From positions 1 to 64,000 of the forward strand of contig CAZXOC010000005.1 of assembly GCA_964642165.1 (NCBI GenBank): a stretch of DNA of 64,000 bases, given 5' to 3'. A program made the position numbers and the translations under genes. Below are positions 60,964 through 64,000 of the stretch, piece after piece; within the stretch, counting starts at the first letter, position 1, and each line of letters begins with the position of its first letter. The notes beneath the pieces were generated by a model. The model saw nothing but the letters and a program-made list of their open reading frames with translations. It did not search any database and was not told the origin of the DNA. This DNA is from CAYRVX01 sp964642165 (lineage in GTDB: Bacteria; Planctomycetota; Phycisphaerae; SM23-33).

Positions 60964-63114
60964 ATGGGAGTCGCGAGAGTTGCGGTCATGGTAGCTGTGG
61001 GGCCGCTGTCTTTGCTTGCTTTGGCGGCGGAGGCGGCGGACCCGAACATGGCCCCGCCCATCGATCTTGCAGGCCACCCGCCCATGACGTGGATCAAGCG
61101 TACGCCGGGCGCGGGGGCTCCGCCCAACCCGCGGATGGGGTACGAGGCGTCCATGGGCTGGGACGCAGCCAACGGCATCGTCATCCGGTGGGGAGGGCAC
61201 AACCAGGGCGGCGGGGGCGAACAGAACTTCGAGACCTGGCACTACGACCCGATCCGCAACACGTGGACGCTGTCCCAGACGAATACGGGCCCGCCGGGCA
61301 ATTGCTGCTGCCGGGACAACGTCTTCGATCCCGTCCACGGGCGCTTCGTCCGCTTCCCGGCATTCTTCTACAGCCACGGCTGGCAGTGGCGAAGGACGGG
61401 CTACACCCGCGACAGCTCCGTCTGGTCCTACGACGCGCCCTCCAGGACCTGGCGGAACCTGCGCCCGCTGCCGGAGCCCTGGCCGCGCCCGCTCCGCGGA
61501 GCCGTGTGGGACAGTAACGCCCAGGTGATCCTCGTCGCCGCGGGGGAGGGAGCCGGCCACGGCACGATCGTCTACGACCCCCACGTCAACCGGTGGACGC
61601 GGATGCGGCCGAAGGCCGAGCTGCCCGGCCGCAATACGTTCGGGCTGGCGTATGACGCGAAGCGGAACTGCTTCTATGCCTTTGGCGACCAGTACGGCCG
61701 CGACCAGCGAACGTGGCGATACGACCTGCGGGGCAACACCTGGACGGACCTGAAGCCGGCCCATCACCCTCCCAAGGCCGGCGACGGCACGGTCATGGCG
61801 TACGACCTGGCCAACGACGTCGCGATCGCCAACCTGCGCCAGGGGACCGACAAGGGCCAGACGCTGCAGCGAGAGACGTGGGCCTACCTCCCGGCGGAGA
61901 ACGACTGGCGGAAGCTCGCCACGAAGGGGCAGCCGGACCCGTCCGGCAGCCGGAACACGATCATGCTCTATCTGCCGGAGCACAACGTCTTCCTCCTGGA
62001 GAACCGGCCGAAGAACGAGCAGCAGATCTGGACGTTCCGGTACGGTGCTCGACGGGCCCGGCCGGGCCCCGAGGCGCCGACGGGCCTGTCCGTCGCGGCG
62101 GCGGAGGGCAGCGCCGCCCTCTCATGGCGGCCCGTGAAGGGCGCCGCCAGGTACCACGTGTATCGTGGGACGGGCCCGAAGCCGTGGCTCGTGGAGTACG
62201 TCCGGGTCGGGTCGACCTCGAAGACCGGGCTGACGGACCGCAACCTGAAGCGAGGCGTAGTGCAGCACTACTACGTCACCGCCATCGACGCCGAGGAGCG
62301 CGGGAGCAGGCCGTCGATGAAGGTCCGCACCCAGCCATGGATCGTGCAGGACGCGGTCGTCTCCGTGCTCGGGCCGAAAGGGATTGAGCTGACCTGGCAG
62401 GCCCCGCCGGGAGATGACATCGCCGGCTACCGGGTCGAGAGGGCGGACGTGCAGGTCTATGCCACCTCCGAGCTGACGACCTTGACGCAGCACGAGGGGA
62501 AGGCCGTCTACGTGCCCCGCCCGGAACCGGCCGTCGGGGCGATCCGGGCGATCGGAGCGTTCAGGCGGATCTCCGGCGAACTGGTCAAGGAGCCTCGATT
62601 CACGGACAAGTCGGTGGATCTGGCGGGCGGCCAGGTTGCGGCGGCTGCCGATCCGCTGTACCGTCGCGATCTGGAGAAGTACCGCGACCCAAAGGGCAAG
62701 CCGTACGCCTGGGCGACGTATGCCTACCGCGTTGGCGCGGTGAATCGCCTGGGCGTCGCCGGCGGCGACTCGCCGTCGTTCCTGAGCATTCCCGCGCCGG
62801 TGACCGGCGTCTACGCCCGGGAGCGCGGCGACCAGGTCGACCTGAAGTGGCGTGCCCACCCGGCGAGGAACATCGTCGGCTACAACGTCTACCGCAAGCA
62901 ACACCGCTGGAACAGCAGCGTGATCGAGCGCCTCAATGCCGAGCCGGTGAAGGCGACGGCCTTCACCGACACCCGGGCCGGGCGAGACACGCACCGGTAC
63001 TTCGTGGCGGCCGTCGACGCGCTCGGCCAGGAAGGCCTGATCAGCTCGCCCGTCTGGAGCTATCGCGAGTGGCGGAAGTACTACGTGCCCTTCGTGGGCG
63101 AGTGGCACCAGTAG
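60964..63114 (+). CDS. Exported kelch-type propeller with fibronectin type III domains
   Basis: The ATG at 60964 follows GGAGG; the protein has 716 residues and a signal peptide (VARVAVMVAVGPLSLLALAAEA). Kelch-like blades appear between about 40 and 360: YDPIRNTWTLSQT, SSVWSYDAPSRTWRNLRPLP, VYDPHVNRWTRMRP, TWRYDLRGNTWTDLKP and TWAYLPAENDWRKLA. Fibronectin III-like domains follow (about 365-465, PTGLSVAAAEGSAALSWRPV; then GIELTWQAPPGDDIAGYRVE; then VTGVYARERGDQVDLKWRAH with VGYNVYRKQ). Such proteins bind surfaces or sugars. The gene is followed 26 bp later by the partial agarase-like gene. Confidence 0.8.
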   Translation: MGVARVAVMVAVGPLSLLALAAEAADPNMAPPIDLAGHPPMTWIKRTPGAGAPPNPRMGYEASMGWDAANGIVIRWGGHNQGGGGEQNFETWHYDPIRNTWTLSQTNTGPPGNCCCRDNVFDPVHGRFVRFPAFFYSHGWQWRRTGYTRDSSVWSYDAPSRTWRNLRPLPEPWPRPLRGAVWDSNAQVILVAAGEGAGHGTIVYDPHVNRWTRMRPKAELPGRNTFGLAYDAKRNCFYAFGDQYGRDQRTWRYDLRGNTWTDLKPAHHPPKAGDGTVMAYDLANDVAIANLRQGTDKGQTLQRETWAYLPAENDWRKLATKGQPDPSGSRNTIMLYLPEHNVFLLENRPKNEQQIWTFRYGARRARPGPEAPTGLSVAAAEGSAALSWRPVKGAARYHVYRGTGPKPWLVEYVRVGSTSKTGLTDRNLKRGVVQHYYVTAIDAEERGSRPSMKVRTQPWIVQDAVVSVLGPKGIELTWQAPPGDDIAGYRVERADVQVYATSELTTLTQHEGKAVYVPRPEPAVGAIRAIGAFRRISGELVKEPRFTDKSVDLAGGQVAAAADPLYRRDLEKYRDPKGKPYAWATYAYRVGAVNRLGVAGGDSPSFLSIPAPVTGVYARERGDQVDLKWRAHPARNIVGYNVYRKQHRWNSSVIERLNAEPVKATAFTDTRAGRDTHRYFVAAVDALGQEGLISSPVWSYREWRKYYVPFVGEWHQ

Positions 63115-63140
63115 AGGTCTATTCGCCCGGAGACGAAGCA

Positions 63141-64000
63141 ATGGAAGCAGCAGGCCGCGGGAGCAACGTGACAGCCTTGCTGGCGTGGGCGGCGCTTCTC
63201 TCCCAGGGCGCCGACGTCCGCGGCGCGCCGGGCATGAGCCGCGCGGCGGAGGTCGACGTCTACGGAGGCGACCGCGCGATCCGGGGGGAGAAGACGGGAC
63301 GCTTCCACCTGGAGCAGAAGCGCGGGCAGTGGCTTTTCATCACCCCGGAAGGCCACGGCCTGCTGCCGAGGAGTGTCGCCGCCATCTACTTCAGCCACCC
63401 GGGCCTCACCCCGCAGGGGAAGACATACCAGCAGATCGTCGAGGCGAAGTACCGCAAGAACGGTGACGGCAGCACAACGGCCGCGCACGAGCGGTGGGCG
63501 AACAATGTGAGGACGCGCCTGAGGCGGTGGGGCTTCAACAGCATCGGGCCGTACAGCTACCCGCCGGTCACGGCCGACCGGGGGCAAGGCGGGCGCTATT
63601 ACCGGACGACGAACGGCATGCCCCCCGATCCGATGCCGTCTGTGGCGACCCAGGCGAACATGGAACACGCGTTGCGGCAGGGGGGCGTCAAGAACCTGTG
63701 GGGCTCGCTCTGGGCGACCGGCGCGGGTGTGGGCCGGGCGTTCTTCGGCGATGTCTTCGACCCGAAGTTCGCGGCCTTCGTTGAGACCGAGGCGCAGGAC
63801 GACGCGCGTCGCCTGAAGGACGAGCCCGAACGGCTCCGCTGGACGTTGTTCGCCTTTGTCGAGCAAACCGACTGGATGCGCGGCGTGGAGAGCAGGCATC
63901 CCCATCTCGGATGGGCAGCCGCGGCTGCGAACTTCGCGATGACCGAGGGGATCGTGGACTTCGCGGGAAGGAAGGCGCGCTTTGCGGACACGAAGGTCTA
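63141..64000 (+). CDS. Agarase-like exported protein, cut by the window end
   Basis: The frame opens at the ATG at 63141 (GGAG upstream) and has no stop before the window ends, giving at least 286 residues. The N-terminus (VTALLAWAALLSQGADVRGA) is a plausible signal sequence. It continues with FHLEQKRGQWLFITPEGHGL, which matches the 'GRWWLVDPDGHxFFSxG' start of putative beta-agarase/GH-like proteins common in planctomycetes. Further parts, such as RLRRWGFNSIGPYS, suit a TIM-barrel beta-strand. Catalytic residues would lie beyond the visible part. Its true extent is unknown. Confidence 0.7.
   Translation, partial: MEAAGRGSNVTALLAWAALLSQGADVRGAPGMSRAAEVDVYGGDRAIRGEKTGRFHLEQKRGQWLFITPEGHGLLPRSVAAIYFSHPGLTPQGKTYQQIVEAKYRKNGDGSTTAAHERWANNVRTRLRRWGFNSIGPYSYPPVTADRGQGGRYYRTTNGMPPDPMPSVATQANMEHALRQGGVKNLWGSLWATGAGVGRAFFGDVFDPKFAAFVETEAQDDARRLKDEPERLRWTLFAFVEQTDWMRGVESRHPHLGWAAAAANFAMTEGIVDFAGRKARFADTKV

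Overview
The window is GC-rich bacterial DNA and looks like part of a planctomycete (Planctomycetota) chromosome. The evidence is the gene content: a secreted protein ending in a PEP-CTERM sorting signal behind a dockerin-like segment, an ASPIC/UnbV FG-GAP protein, a sulfatase-like enzyme, a UshA-like multihaem lipoprotein, many secreted glycosidases and beta-propellers, and remnants of tyrosine recombinases of a type I associate with planctomycetes. The assignment is an inference from content; there is no rRNA or complete tRNA to confirm it.

Layout. Positions 1-8.6 kb hold cell-physiology genes: a small Cys-rich protein, a secreted S41 protease whose stop overlaps the start of a tetrahaem metallophosphatase-like lipoprotein, a Gfo/Idh oxidoreductase, and an NtrB/NtrC-type two-component pair. 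From 8.7 kb onward nearly every gene encodes an exported protein or carbohydrate enzyme: a GH2 glycosidase, a sulfatase-family hydrolase, then a scar at 12.1-13.5 kb where remnants of an integrative element (recombinase pieces, tRNA-Asp fragment, zinc-ribbon gene) abut a sialate O-acetylesterase that has lost its 5' part. At 14.5-18.8 kb (minus) lie a GH36-like enzyme and an FG-GAP protein. At 19.0-29.2 kb (plus) is a four-gene run: a mosaic glycosidase/CBM9/Asp-box protein, a FlgD-Ig/NHL propeller, a second GH36-like enzyme and a radical SAM protein. At 29.3-34.2 kb (minus) is a tightly coupled three-gene unit: a double beta-helix protein, an NHL propeller and a repeat protein.

The region 34.4-43.6 kb (plus) carries a GH39-like enzyme, a CBM9/propeller/CBM9 giant, a tail-to-tail junction of two broken genes near 40.1 kb, an intact PQQ-type propeller and a pectate lyase. 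At 43.6-50.1 kb (minus) is a coupled unit of a propeller/metallo-beta-lactamase/FG-GAP fusion, a SagB-like nitroreductase and a FlgD-Ig/NHL propeller. A second recombinase-bearing scar lies at 50.2-51.4 kb, followed by the PEP-CTERM protein, then an uncharacterised exported protein, a sugar isomerase-like protein, a GH-A clan glycosidase, a kelch/fibronectin-III protein and the start of an agarase-like protein cut off by the window edge.

Working model (inference): this is a polysaccharide-utilisation neighbourhood in which exported glycosidases, polysaccharide lyases and esterases act on a complex, possibly sulfated or acetylated glycan, while CBM9-like domains and beta-propellers bind it or scaffold other proteins. 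There are no recognisable transporters or SusCD-type genes. Mobile-element damage and gene truncation are concentrated at three points: 12.1-13.5, 40.1 and 50.2-51.4 kb. Many long open frames on the strand opposite the real genes are GC-driven shadows and are not annotated.
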